From Streptomyces atratus (GTDB taxonomy: Bacteria; Actinomycetota; Actinomycetes; Streptomycetales; Streptomycetaceae): 64,000 nucleotides of DNA. The notes beneath the pieces were generated by a model that saw nothing but the letters and a program-made list of their open reading frames with translations, was not told the DNA's origin and did no database searches. Position numbers and translations under genes: made by a program. Positions 39,009-48,521 of the stretch are shown here, in pieces; position 1 is the first letter of the stretch, and each line of letters begins with the position of its first letter. The DNA is taken from positions 124,001 to 188,000 of the forward strand of contig NZ_FPJO01000006.1 of NCBI RefSeq assembly GCF_900119365.1. Reading direction: 5' to 3'.

Positions 39009-42000
39009 GTGACGCGAGGCGCAACACGGGCGCCAGGAGCCTCTTCTGAGGCATCACCGCAGGTCAGGGGTGAAACGCGCGGCGGGGCGACAGCAGTGGC
39101 AGCCCGGCGGCCTCACGGCACGCCAGACTGCAGTGGCCTGCTCGCCGCGGCTCTGGAGACCCGGCACGGGCTGCGAGAAGACCGGCCCCCGACCGAGTCG
39201 GACCCCTCGCACGGGCAGTGCCCGGATCTGGACGAGGCGATCAGACTGCGCCGTGAGGCCCTGCGCGTGGACGAGCCCGACTCACCGGATCGGGCTCTGC
39301 ACCACGCTCGTCTCGCCATCGCGCTCCGACGGCGCGCCGACCACCGTGCGGGAAGCCGTGGTGCGGAGCCGGTCGCGGCCGACCTGGACGAGGCCGTCGA
39401 ACACGGCGAGGCGGCGGCCGAACTCCTGGACGGGGAGCACGGGGACCGGCCCGCGGTCCTGGCCAACCTGGGCGCCGCCCTGCAAAGCCGCTTCGGACTC
39501 ACCGGCGACCCGGCTGGCATAGACCGGGCCGTGTGCCACGGCCACGCAGCCCTTTGCGCCATGGGCGAGGACCATCCCGAACTTCTGAAATGCCGGCAGC
39601 TCCTCGCGGACGTCCTCCACGGGCGCGGAGTGCGGGAGGGACGGGTGGAGGACCTGGACGAGGCCGTGGCCATGGGCCGGTCGACAGTCGACGCGGCCCG
39701 TGCGCAGTCGTCCGGCGAGGCAGTGGGCCTGTTGCCGACCCTGCTGTCGGATCTCGGCGAATGCCTGCGCGCCCGCAGTGAGCTCACCGGGTCGCGCGCC
39801 GACCTGAACGAGGCCATCGCCCTGGGCCGCCGGGCCGTGGCCGCCACCGCCAGGGACGGCGCCGCATGGCCACTCACGGTGAGCCGGCTCAGCGTCGCCC
39901 TCTACCGGCGTGCCAAGACCGGAACGCCCGGCGATCTGACCGAGGCCATCATGATGACCCGCGCGGTCCTGGCGTCGGCTCCGGCGACCAGCCCCCTGCG
40001 CGCGGGCGGTAGGTCCAATCTCAGCCTCATGCTGTGGGCCCGGTACGAGGACACCCGGGACCTGGCGGACCTGGACGAGGCCATCGACCTCGTGCGCGCC
40101 GCCCTCGGTGAGCTGACGGCGGACGACGACCTCGCCGCGGTCGCCCTCTGCGCCTCCAATCTCGGCGCAGTGCTGCGGCTGCGCCATCAAGCCACCGGCG
40201 ACACCGGCTCGTTGGACGAGGCGATCACTCTGGCACGGCAGGCGGTCCAGGGCGTCGCACCCGGTCATCCGGACCGGCTGAAGGTGCTGTACGGCCTCGG
40301 TGTGGCGCTGCGGTCCCGGGCCGAGAGGAACGACTGCGCGCAGGACCGCATGGAGGCGGCCCGCGTGCTGGCCGAGGCGGCGGACGCGCCCGCGGCGGCC
40401 GCCGCCCCGGCCATCCGAGCGGCGCGGATGGCGGCTTCCCTGCTCATCCGTCCGACGGACACCGACCCCGCCTCATGGGAGCGGGCCGCCCACCTGCTCG
40501 AAGCAGCGGTACGGCGACTGCCGACGGTGGCACCACGGCGGCTCGGGCGCCGGGACCAGCAGACCAGCCTCGCTTCCCTCGCCGGGCTGGCCGCCGATGC
40601 GGCCGCACTCGCGCTGAACGCCCCGGGCGCTCCCTCCCAGCAGGCGGCCGCCCGAGCCCTGCAGCTCCTCGAACAGGGCCGCGGCATCCTGATCGGCCAG
40701 GCACTGGACACCCGCAGCAATCTCACCGAGCTGAAAGCCCGACACACTGAACTCGCAAGACAGTTCGAGACACTGCGCGACGAACTCGACGCAATCGACG
40801 ACACGGACGGCTTGGCGCTGCCGCCGCGACCGGGCACGGGAGGCAGCCCGGACTTCGCGCTCGCGCCCGCTCCGCACGACCGCCGAGCGCGTATCGCCAC
40901 CGCGCTGGATGAGACGGTGGCGCGGATCCGGGAGCTGCCCGGTCACGAGGCCTTCCTGCTGCCGCCGGATGCTGACGCCCTGGCACGACAGGCGGTCGAG
41001 GGCCCGATCGTGCACATCAACGTCAGCGGCTACCGCAGCGACGCGATCCTGGTCACGAAGGACGGCATTCATTCACTGGCCCTTCCCGGTCTGACCGTGC
41101 CGACGGTCATGGAGCAGGCCGACGCCTTCTACACTGCTCTTTCCGACGCGCACGACGACAGCCTCGACCCGCTTCGCAGGATCACCGCCCAGCGCGCAGT
41201 CCGCACCGTCCTGGAGTGGCTGTGGGACGAGGCCGCCGGCCCCGTCCTGGACGAACTCGGATTGGCTCCGCGGCACAGGGACGGCCCGCTGCCCCGGATG
41301 TGGTGGATCCTGGGCGGACCCTTGAGCCTCCTGCCGGTCCATGCCGCGGGCCGCCCCACCGGGCCGCCGGAGGAGTGCTCCCGCCACACGGTCATGGACC
41401 GGGTGATCTCTTCATACACACCGACCGTGCGCGCCCTGGCCCACTCGCGCGAACGTGCCGCGACCCCAGCCGCCACGGACCGTGCGCTGATCGTCGCCAT
41501 GCCGACCACCCCCGATCACGGCCCCTTGGTGTTCGCCGAGTCCGAGGCCGAGCGGGTCCGGCTCCACTACCCCGACTCGCGGCTCTTGATCCGTCGCGAC
41601 GGCACCTCGGCCGGCGGTGAGCACAGCCCCGTCAAGCGCCACGTCATGGACGAACTGCCGCAGTGCGCGGTCGCTCACTTCGCCTGTCACGGCCAGAGCG
41701 ACCCGCTGAACCCGTCCAGTGACCGGCTCCTGCTGGAGGACCACCGGACAGCCCCCCTCACGGTCGCCGAACTGGCCCGCCACCGCCTGGGCAAGGCCCG
41801 GCTCGCCTATCTGTCGGCTTGCGGTACGGCGTGGAGCCCAGCCGCTGGCCTCACGGATGAGTCCATCCACCTCGCCTCGGCCTTCCAGCTCGCCGGGTTT
41901 CCTCATGTGATCGGCACGTTGTGGGACGTCTGGGACGAGGACGCCCCGGACTCGCGGACGCCGTCCATAGGAGCATGACGTCCGGACATGGCGGCCTTCG

Positions 42001-42106
42001 CACGGACAGCTCCGCTCAAGCCCTGCACGCAGCGGTGCGTGCCGCCCGCGACCGCAATCCTCGTACCCCAACCCGATGGGCATGCCACGTCCACTACGGG
42101 GCATGA
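39009..42106 (+). pseudogene. TPR-CHAT caspase-like protein, frameshifted near its end
   Basis: About 1030 codons. Residues 70-550 are Streptomyces TPR-like units (repeated DLDEAIxLxRxAL and LANLGAALQSRFGLTGD patterns). The C-terminal CHAT domain has the caspase-like dyad: His in AVAHFACHGQSDPL and Cys in LAYLSACGTAW. At 41944-41947 (four C) one base is missing: the frame ends at 41978, while the expected C-terminus (LADAVHRSM, DSSAQALHAAVRAARDRNP, WACHVHYGA) continues in another frame to 42106. The 5' end is uncertain: GTG 39009 is the first plausible start but overlaps its own GGAG. CHAT proteases are often effectors of signalling or defence modules. No partner is obvious. Confidence 0.75.
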
Positions 42107-42259
42107 GCGGGCACCTCGGGGTGCTTCCTCGGCTCAGCGTGCCCGCCGTCACCGGGCCGTGTCTCACCCCCGTAGTCCTCCACGACGGCGGCGATCGGCG
42201 AAAACAGGGCGTCGGCCCGGTGGCGGTCCTGACACTGCCACCGGCGACGGCATGAGCCT

Positions 42260-42570
42260 CCAGGCGCGCTGGCAGCGCCAAGACGGTGCTGCCCCCGCCC
42301 GCCGCGTCCCAGCGGTCCAGGAAAGCGGCGAGGGCGCGGCGTTGCGCTTCCTCGCGGGCGATCTGCCGGGCGAGGACGTCGCGGTCGGTGTACGGGGAGA
42401 CGGCGGCGAGGACCAGGCGCTTCAGTTCGACCGGTTCCAGCGCTTCCACCTCCCACTGCACGGGGCGGGCGGGGTCGAAGCCGTTGCGGCGGGCGAAGGT
42501 CGGCGGTGTGATCGGTTCGAGGCGATCGTTCGCCAGACCACCCGTGGGCTCCCGGAACCGGCGACGCGCC
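42260..42570 (-). pseudogene. Remnant of an unrecognised gene
   Basis: The minus strand has a well-preserved segment with strong Streptomyces codon bias: RRNGFDPARPVQWEVEALEP, VELKRLVLAAVSPYTDRDVL, ARQIAREEAQRRALAAFLDRW. It has no start, and the coding signal dissolves into other frames on both sides. It looks like the C-terminal part of a soluble protein of the mobile gene pool. I cannot name the family. Confidence 0.45.
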
Positions 42571-42633
42571 GGGTAGCCGTTCCCTTACGCGCCGAACGGG
42601 GCGGCTGGACACCGCTCCGGGAGGCGAACCTCA

Positions 42634-43269
42634 TCACCTTGTGGCGACCCCAACGAGGCTGCCCACAACCAGGAGGATGAAGGGGATGGCGCCGAAGCCC
42701 CACCCCAGCATTCCGGTAAGGACCAGCGCATCGGGGATCTTTACAGGCTGCTTTGGGCGTTCGGACCCGGCCATGTCATCCTGGCGACCTTCCGCGCTTC
42801 GGGTGACAACTGGCGCATGACCACGCGCGAAGAGTCCGCCGGCGCAAGCCAGCACGACGAAGGGCAGTAGCACGAAGGTCAGCCAGGCCAGGTATGCCCC
42901 TGCCGAGCCTCCACCCCGGCCGCTGGTCAAGTTGCCGGAACCGGACGGTGCCACAAGCCAAGCCAACACCGCGACCAGCGCACCATAGGCCATCAAGATT
43001 CCCGTGTTGCGCCACGCTCGCCCGACCTGCCGCCCAGCAGTCGCAGCCGAAGCTGTATGCAGCAAAGTGCCGACTGGTACCCCGACCGCGAAAAGCGTCA
43101 CCATCAGGTAGCCGGTATCGTGCCACTGCCGTCGCGCGGCTCGCAGAAAGGCGACCTGATGGGAGAGGTCCTCAAGCCAAATTGCGGCTACAACGCTCAT
43201 TCCGGCCGCCAGCACGGTCAGGGCGATGCGCAGTCTGCGGCTCGGCGCAGCCGACAAGGGGTTGGTCAC
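42634..43269 (-). CDS. Integral membrane protein of unknown function
   Basis: About 211 residues with five or six hydrophobic segments: LRIALTVLAAGMSVVAAIWL, TGYLMVTLFAVGVPVGTLL, ILMAYGALVAVLAWLVAP, YLAWLTFVLLPFVVLACAGG and LVLTGMLGWGFGAIPFILLVV. No family is recognised. The GTG at 43269 is chosen because coding character begins there; its ribosome binding site is poor, and a TTG at 43338 is an alternative. Confidence 0.65.
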   Translation of the reverse strand: MTNPLSAAPSRRLRIALTVLAAGMSVVAAIWLEDLSHQVAFLRAARRQWHDTGYLMVTLFAVGVPVGTLLHTASAATAGRQVGRAWRNTGILMAYGALVAVLAWLVAPSGSGNLTSGRGGGSAGAYLAWLTFVLLPFVVLACAGGLFARGHAPVVTRSAEGRQDDMAGSERPKQPVKIPDALVLTGMLGWGFGAIPFILLVVGSLVGVATR

Positions 43270-43439
43270 GCCGACATCGTAGTACCCGCCTTCACCTGGC
43301 TTCCCTTGGTAGTTGACAAACGGACGACATGGCAACATCCCCGGCGAACCCCGGGTGCGGCCCGAATCCGCTTCGTGGCACAGCGTGGCTCTTCCCCATC
43401 ACCGCAGCGATGGCGACGCCACCGCGCTGAACACGGCTC

Positions 43440-43757
43440 CTCAGCTCCGGCGAACCGGGCTCCGCCTTCGGTGGCTGATTCCTGGACCGCTTTGATGCCG
43501 CTTCGGTGCAGGCGTCTCCATTCCTGGTACATCTCGCTGGCTGTGCGGGATTGGGCGATCAGGTCCGCGGTGTGTTCGTCGGCGTCCGAGGGCAGGGTGC
43601 GGCAGTTCTCGATGCGGGACGCCTTGGACTTGTGCCCGCCGCACCGGTCCGCCACCTCGAACGACTTGAGGCCGGCGTCCTTCCGCAGCCCCGTCAGGCG
43701 CCGGGCGAGGGCCGTGCGGGCGGCTTGCGCGGCCGAGGACGGGGAGGCGGTCGTCAT
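43440..43757 (-). pseudogene. XRE-type HTH regulator remnant
   Basis: From ATG 43757 the sequence follows the Streptomyces XRE/DUF5753 proteins: ALARRLTGLRKDAGLKSFEVADRCGGHKSKASRIENCRTLPSDAD (key: HKSKASRIENC). It then jumps to EHTADLIAQSRTASEMYQEWRRLHRSG, lacking about 15 residues normally between. After VQESATEG the family sequence stops, so the large C-terminal domain is lost. Internal deletion plus truncation mark it as a pseudogene. Confidence 0.7.
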
Positions 43758-43785
43758 GAGGTGGCGGCCCTTGGGTGTGCGTCGG

Positions 43786-43890
43786 TCAGATGCTGTAGTC
43801 GGTGTGCGGGACGGCCAGTTCCCACACGGACCGGAACGCCTCGGCGCACAGCTTGATCGCGCTGGGGTCGTTGCGCGTAGTTGCACACCG
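43786..43890 (-). pseudogene. DUF6879-like C-terminal remnant
   Basis: The end of a frame reads NDPSAIKLCAEAFRSVWELAVPHTDYSI and then stops. This resembles the C-terminus of the small DUF6879 proteins that often sit beside XRE regulators in Streptomyces, here in the expected position next to the XRE remnant. The upstream part does not look coding. Confidence 0.45.
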
Positions 43891-43990
43891 ACCGTCCCGC
43901 GACGTGGCGCCGGGGGTCAAGAGCCCGAGCTGCACTGCGCCCGGTTCGTGTGACGCCGGGGGCCAGGTCGTCGTTGAACTGTGCGACTCC

Positions 43991-44041
43991 ATGCCACGGG
44001 CCCCGGGGATGTCAAGGCTGATTCCCCGGGGTCCGTGGCAT
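43991..44041. terminator. Hairpin between the remnants and the export operon
   Basis: Arms of 19 bases (43991-44009 and 44023-44041, outer part ATGCCACGG) pair with a single mismatch around a 13-base loop. It lies about 70 bp downstream of the permease stop and is the probable terminator of the export operon. Confidence 0.8.
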
Positions 44042-44109
44042 GTCCGACTCAAAGTCAGATCTCTCCGGCCGCCGTGGCGGTGTGCCAGTCGGCGGCTCCG
44101 GCGCGTCGG

Positions 44110-45303
44110 TCAGGCCGAGCGCAGGGCGTCTGTCGGGGACACCCTGGCTGCGCGCAGTGCCGGGTAGATTCCGGCGACGGCCGCTACCAGTACCGACACC
44201 AGGGGTCCGGCGATGACCGTGTAGAGCGGGATGGAGGCGGGCCAGCCCTGCGCGAGGGCGTAGCCGTAGACCGCGAGGCCGCCCACGAACAGCCCGCCGA
44301 CTCCTCCGATGAAGCCCATCAGTACGGCCTCGATGAGGAACTGAACGGCGATCTGGCCGCCTCGGGCGCCCAGCGCGCGGCGCAGTCCGACTTCGCCACG
44401 GCGTTCCATCACTCCCACCACCATGGTGTTGGCGATGCCGACGCCGCCCACGAGCAGGGCGACCGCAGCGAGGGCGAGGACCAGCCCGGTGAGGGAGTTC
44501 TTGGTCTCGGCCCGTGCCGTGTACAGGTCGGAAGGGCGGCTGACGGCGACCGTGCTCGGGTTGGCGGGGTCGGCGGTGGCTCCGGCAACGGTCTGTACGT
44601 CAGGGACGCGTTCGGGGTGGGCCCTGAGGTAGACCATGGCGGCGGTGCCGTCCGCGCCCAGGCGGGCGGTGGCCTCGGGCCAGCCGACCAGGGCGGCGGT
44701 GCCGAGCTCGGGTGCGAGCTCGTTCGGGGCCAGGATTCCGGTGACGACGAACCACTGTCCGCCCAGCCAGACCCGCTCACCCGGCGCGCTCACGCCGAGC
44801 CGGAGTGCGGCCTGGTCGCCGAGCACGGTCATCGGGAGGTTCTCGCTCGCCTTGTCCAGCCAGTGCCCGCTCTGCAGGGTGGCGTGCAGGACGTCGAGCA
44901 GGTTGAGCCGGGCGGCCAGCACGGTGAGGCTGTTGGTCTGCTGCGCCGGGACCAGGTCGTTGCGGTAGACCTGGGCTTTGGTGGCCCCGGTCGCGGTGAC
45001 CTGTTGCACGGGGGCGATGTTGGCGAGCATCTTCTCGGCCGTGGGTGGCAGCGGCACCGGCTTCTGGTCGGCGCCGTTGCCGGGGGCGACGGTGATCAGG
45101 TTGGAGCCGAGCCGGTCCAGGCGCTCCAGCAGGTGTGCCTGGTTGGAGGCGGAGATCCCGGTCACGGCGATGACTGCGGCGATGCCCAGGGAGATGCCGA
45201 GCGCGGACAGGGCGGAGCGCATCTTGCGGGTGCGCGGTCCGATCATGCCGAGGCGCAGCGTGTCCGTCGGGCGTAGCCGGGTGCGTCGCAGGGGTGGCGT
45301 CAT
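44110..45303 (-). CDS. MacB-like ABC transporter permease (FtsX type)
   Basis: 397 residues with an N-terminal membrane segment (MRSALSALGISLGIAAVIAVTGI), a large extracytoplasmic MacB_PCD domain (LGSNLITVAPG, LVPAQQTNSLTVL, LGVSAPGERVWLGGQWFVVTGIL), and three C-terminal segments with the FtsX motif (VGGVGIANTMVVGVMERRGEVGLRRALGARGGQI, key: NTM and RRGEVGLRRALGA). It starts 4 bases inside the end of the ATPase gene. Such permeases form mechanotransmission exporters for peptides or lipoproteins, or act in envelope stress. Together with the two upstream genes it makes a MacAB-like system. Confidence 0.92.
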   Translation of the reverse strand: MTPPLRRTRLRPTDTLRLGMIGPRTRKMRSALSALGISLGIAAVIAVTGISASNQAHLLERLDRLGSNLITVAPGNGADQKPVPLPPTAEKMLANIAPVQQVTATGATKAQVYRNDLVPAQQTNSLTVLAARLNLLDVLHATLQSGHWLDKASENLPMTVLGDQAALRLGVSAPGERVWLGGQWFVVTGILAPNELAPELGTAALVGWPEATARLGADGTAAMVYLRAHPERVPDVQTVAGATADPANPSTVAVSRPSDLYTARAETKNSLTGLVLALAAVALLVGGVGIANTMVVGVMERRGEVGLRRALGARGGQIAVQFLIEAVLMGFIGGVGGLFVGGLAVYGYALAQGWPASIPLYTVIAGPLVSVLVAAVAGIYPALRAARVSPTDALRSA

Positions 45304-46025
45304 CGGACAGCTCCTGCGGGGTGCGGGCCGCGTTCGTCGAAGTCGATGCGGCCGTCGTGGAGGGCGATTCGCCGGGGGAAGGAGGTGGCCAGCTCGCGGT
45401 CGTGGGTGATGACGACGACCGTGGTGCCGTTGGCGTTCAGGGTGCGCAGCAGCTCGACGACGGCGGCGCCGGAGACGCTGTCCAGGGCCCCGGTGGGTTC
45501 GTCGGCGAGCAGCAGTGCGGGGCGGCCGACGAGTGCGCGGGCGATGGCGACGCGCTGCTTCTCGCCACCGGAGAGCTGGTCGGGATGGTGGCGGAGTCGG
45601 TGCCCGAGGCCCACCTCGTGCAGGGCTTCGGCGGCTCTGGCGCGCCGGAGTGAGGCGGGGACGCCGCTGTAGAGGAGGCCGGTGGCGACGTTCTCGACCG
45701 TGGTGAGTCCGGACAGCAGGAAGAATTGCTGGAAGACGAAGCCGATCCGGTGGGCGCGCAGGGCGGCCAGTTCGGGGTCGGAGAACGCGGACAGGTCGCG
45801 CCCTTCGAAGTGCAGCGTTCCTGCAGTGGGCCGGTCGAGCGATCCGAGCAGCGCGAGGAGGGTGGACTTGCCGGAGCCGGAGGGGCCGACGACGGCGAGG
45901 AGTTCTCCGGCTTCGACGGTGAGGTCGATGCCGTGCAGGATGCGCAGCGGCGGTGATCCCGGGTACTCCTTGGTGATGCCGGAGAGTTCCAGCACGGGTG
46001 CCCTGCCGGGTGGCTGATGGGGCAT
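45300..46025 (-). CDS. ABC transporter ATPase (MacB/LolD type)
   Basis: 241 residues with Walker A GPSGSGKST, Q-loop FVFQQFFLLSGLT, signature LSGGEKQRVAIARAL, Walker B LLLADEPTGALDS and the switch His in VITHDREL. This is the LolD/MacB subfamily that pairs with FtsX-type permeases. The ATG at 46025 overlaps the adaptor stop (TGATG), and its own stop overlaps the permease start, so the three are coupled. Confidence 0.95.
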   Translation of the reverse strand: MPHQPPGRAPVLELSGITKEYPGSPPLRILHGIDLTVEAGELLAVVGPSGSGKSTLLALLGSLDRPTAGTLHFEGRDLSAFSDPELAALRAHRIGFVFQQFFLLSGLTTVENVATGLLYSGVPASLRRARAAEALHEVGLGHRLRHHPDQLSGGEKQRVAIARALVGRPALLLADEPTGALDSVSGAAVVELLRTLNANGTTVVVITHDRELATSFPRRIALHDGRIDFDERGPHPAGAVR

Positions 46026-47161
46026 CACTTCGGGATCACCACCTGGGCGCCGGCTCGGACGTCCCCGGTGATCTGCGCCTTGGCGTCGGCGACCAGTCCC
46101 AGCTGGATCCTGACGAGCCGGGTGGTGGTGCCGCTGACGACCTGGACTCCGTAGCCGCCGCCGTCCAGCGCGAGCAGCGCGGTGACGGGGACGATGAGCG
46201 CATCGCTGACGGTCTCGCCGACGACGGTGACGGTCACGGAGGAGGGCCCGGCCTGCTTGGCCTGCCGCTGGTGGTCCAGCGCGATGGTGACGGTGGTCTT
46301 GTCCGCGCCACCGGAGCCGTCCGAGCCGTTGTCCCCGCCGTCGCCGGAACCGCCGCGGACCAGTGAGCGAATGCGTCCGTCGATGGTGCTGCCGTCGGCC
46401 AGCTTCACCGTCACCCGGCCGTTGGGCTTGAACTGGGAGAGCTGGTTGTCGGCGGGCTGCACGGTGGCGACCAGGTCGGTGCCGGACACGGTCATGACCG
46501 CGGTGGACCCGAGGGCCGAGCCGAGCTGTGCGCCGAGCTGCTGCACCCGCACGGCCGCCTGTGGCAGCATGACGACGCTGCCGAGCGTGACCGTCCCCGT
46601 CTGCTTCTCACCGAGGGCCTTCTGCCAGCGCTTGACGGCGGTGACGGTGGCAGGGGTGAACTTCTGATCGGCCGTCAGGCCGAGTCCGTCGGCGTGGCCG
46701 AGCTTGATCAGGTTGCGTTTGAGCTGTTCGACGTCGGGTCCGTCACTGATGTCGGGGCCGAGGTCGCGCCACATCGGCCGGTCCCCGGTGAGCAGCACCA
46801 CGGGCCGTCCGTCGACCTCGTAGAGCTTCGCTCCCGCCTTGACGACGGCGCCGACGGCGGGCAGGGCGGTGATGGTTCCGTGGCCGGAGGCGATGACGGG
46901 AGTCGGGGTGTTGTAGCTGAGCGCGCCGCCGACCTGAATGCCGGTGGACAGCGAGCCCTTCTGCACCGCGACGGTGCCGTGGCTGACGGGCGGCTGCGGG
47001 GAGGCGGTGCCGTGGTGCTCCCAGGGGCGCATCGCGGCGAGTGCACCCGAGCCGCCGAGCGCGGCGACCAGGACGAGCGCGACGACGACCTTACGGCGCT
47101 TCTTTCGCGCGGGGGCGGGCGAGGTGCCGGCGGGGGCGGGGGTCTCAACAGTACGGTTCAT
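46025..47161 (-). CDS. Membrane-anchored adaptor with peptidoglycan-binding domain
   Basis: 378 residues. One N-terminal transmembrane segment (KVVVALVLVAALGGSGALAA) is followed by a HlyD/MacA-like lipoyl half, then a peptidoglycan-binding domain_1 segment (DVEQLKRNLIKLGHADGLGLTADQKFTPATVTAVKRWQKALG, key: LQ/LK-x-x-L and VKRWQ), and beta-barrel strands to the C-terminus (VPVTALLALDGGGYGVQVV). These adaptors bridge MacB-like permeases to the cell wall in Gram-positives. It starts 2 bp after the lipoprotein stop. Confidence 0.88.
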   Translation of the reverse strand: MNRTVETPAPAGTSPAPARKKRRKVVVALVLVAALGGSGALAAMRPWEHHGTASPQPPVSHGTVAVQKGSLSTGIQVGGALSYNTPTPVIASGHGTITALPAVGAVVKAGAKLYEVDGRPVVLLTGDRPMWRDLGPDISDGPDVEQLKRNLIKLGHADGLGLTADQKFTPATVTAVKRWQKALGEKQTGTVTLGSVVMLPQAAVRVQQLGAQLGSALGSTAVMTVSGTDLVATVQPADNQLSQFKPNGRVTVKLADGSTIDGRIRSLVRGGSGDGGDNGSDGSGGADKTTVTIALDHQRQAKQAGPSSVTVTVVGETVSDALIVPVTALLALDGGGYGVQVVSGTTTRLVRIQLGLVADAKAQITGDVRAGAQVVIPK

Positions 47162-47163
47162 GA

Positions 47164-47697
47164 TCACTGACCGATCGAGTAGCCGGGCATCGGGAGCTTG
47201 CCGCAGGCCGGCTGGATGGCGTCCCATTTGGCGGTGTTGAGCGATTTCGCCGGGAATGTGAGGATGCCGGTCTTGGGGTCGGGGTCAGGGATGTCCGCGT
47301 AGCCGTTCTTCCGCGCGCACGCGACAAAGGCGCGCGCTTGCTCGACGGCCTTCTCGTCGCCCTTCCGCTGGACCTGGTGGATGCCGGGGACCTTGGCGTC
47401 GCAGACCTTGCTCGCCACGTCGAGGCCGTTGGCCGAGCCGGGACTTTCGGCATCGGTGCCCGAGGCCGGGAAGGTGATGTTGCCGTCCTTGTCCTGCTCG
47501 ACGCTGGTCTGCCCCTGCTTGTGCATGCAGTCCACCCAGGCCCGTCGGACCGCGTTGTCGTCCTGCGGCTTGCTCTTTTCCGTGCCGTCGCCTCCGGCCA
47601 CGTTGGGCGCCGCGTCGCCGGAGGAGCAGCCGGTCATCATGAGCGCCGCGGTCACGGCAGTCGCCGCCAGTACGGTTCGTATGGTCTTGGTAGGCAT
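47164..47697 (-). CDS. Lipoprotein of the export operon
   Basis: ATG 47697 follows GCAGGAA. Signal peptide with lipobox (TVLAATAVTAALMMTGCSSG; Cys is the lipid anchor). The mature part has two similar segments with conserved Cys pairs: VRRAWVDCMHKQGQ, VCDAKVP, and FVACARKNGYADIPDP, ACGKLP. This is common for small actinobacterial lipoproteins upstream of MacAB-like operons. Possible substrate-binding or sensor role. It is the first gene of the operon, divergent from the two-component system. Confidence 0.85.
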   Translation of the reverse strand: MPTKTIRTVLAATAVTAALMMTGCSSGDAAPNVAGGDGTEKSKPQDDNAVRRAWVDCMHKQGQTSVEQDKDGNITFPASGTDAESPGSANGLDVASKVCDAKVPGIHQVQRKGDEKAVEQARAFVACARKNGYADIPDPDPKTGILTFPAKSLNTAKWDAIQPACGKLPMPGYSIGQ

Positions 47698-47777
47698 TTC
47701 CTGCTCTCCCTGCTGGATGTCGACATCGACCTCGGCATTTCTACGGACCGACGAGTTATGCACGGGTGAGTGTGTGC

Positions 47778-47793
47778 CTAACCGCTGGCTAAC
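47778..47793. promoter_or_regulatory. OmpR-type direct repeat in the divergent promoter
   Basis: CTAAC occurs at 47778-47782 and 47789-47793, 11 bp apart, about one helical turn as expected for a head-to-tail response regulator dimer. It lies between the lipoprotein start (47697) and the response regulator start (47865). Confidence 0.5.
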
Positions 47794-47864
47794 GCCTGCC
47801 GAGGCATCGTTGACCAGGACGGGACAGGGCAGGGCGCAGAGCGCGGCGAGTGGAGTGGAAGAGA

Positions 47865-48521
47865 ATGCGAGTGCTGATCGTCGAGGACGAGGTGGACCTG
47901 GCCGCGATGCTCGCCGAGGGCCTGCGCGCCGAGGGCATGGTCTGCGAGGTCGCCCACGACGGCGCTCGCGCGCTCGAAATGACGGCTGCCGCCGACTTCG
48001 ACGTCCTGCTCCTTGACCGGCACCTGCCCAAGCTGAGCGGGGATGCCGTCTGCCGGGCCCTGAACACAGCCGGCTACCCGGCCAGAATCCTGATGCTCAC
48101 CGCCGCCGGTGCCCTCGCCGACCTGGTCGACGGCCTCGGCCAGGGCGCCGACGACTACCTGGCCAAACCCTTCTCGTACCTGGAACTGATCGCCCGGCTG
48201 CGCGCGCTGGGCCGCCGCTCCCCTGCCGGCAGCAGCGCCACCGTGCTGAGCAGGCACGGCGTCAACCTGGACACCGTGCGCAGGGTCGCCGAACGCGACG
48301 GCCGGCCGATGAAGCTGACACCCAAGGAGCTCGGAGTGCTGGAACTGCTGCTGGCCGCGGACGGCGCCCCGGTCCCCACCGAGCAGCTGCGGGACAGCCT
48401 GTGGGACGCAGCGCTGGACCCGGCCACCACCGCCGTCCGGGTCACCGTGCACTCGCTGCGCCGCAAACTCGGCGAACCGCCACTGATCACCAACGACCCC
48501 GGCTACGGGTACCGACTGTGA
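47865..48521 (+). CDS. OmpR/PhoB-family response regulator
   Basis: 218 residues. Receiver domain: MRVLIVEDEVDLAAML with the acidic pair, phospho-acceptor Asp in FDVLLLDRHLPKLSGD, Thr in ILMLTAAG and Lys in DDYLAKPFSYLEL. The C-terminal winged helix has LTPKELGVLELLL and [31 protein letters not shown] by its key ends. Chosen ATG 47865 rather than an upstream GTG because it begins the receiver fold. Coupled to the kinase by GTGA overlap. Likely regulates the divergent export operon. Confidence 0.95.
   Translation: MRVLIVEDEVDLAAMLAEGLRAEGMVCEVAHDGARALEMTAAADFDVLLLDRHLPKLSGDAVCRALNTAGYPARILMLTAAGALADLVDGLGQGADDYLAKPFSYLELIARLRALGRRSPAGSSATVLSRHGVNLDTVRRVAERDGRPMKLTPKELGVLELLLAADGAPVPTEQLRDSLWDAALDPATTAVRVTVHSLRRKLGEPPLITNDPGYGYRL

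Noticed and set aside
34404..42106. Protease plus TPR-CHAT considered as a type III-E-like or gasdermin-type defence system
   Set aside because: No Cas effector, gasdermin or sensor gene is nearby; an ECF operon on the opposite strand separates them.
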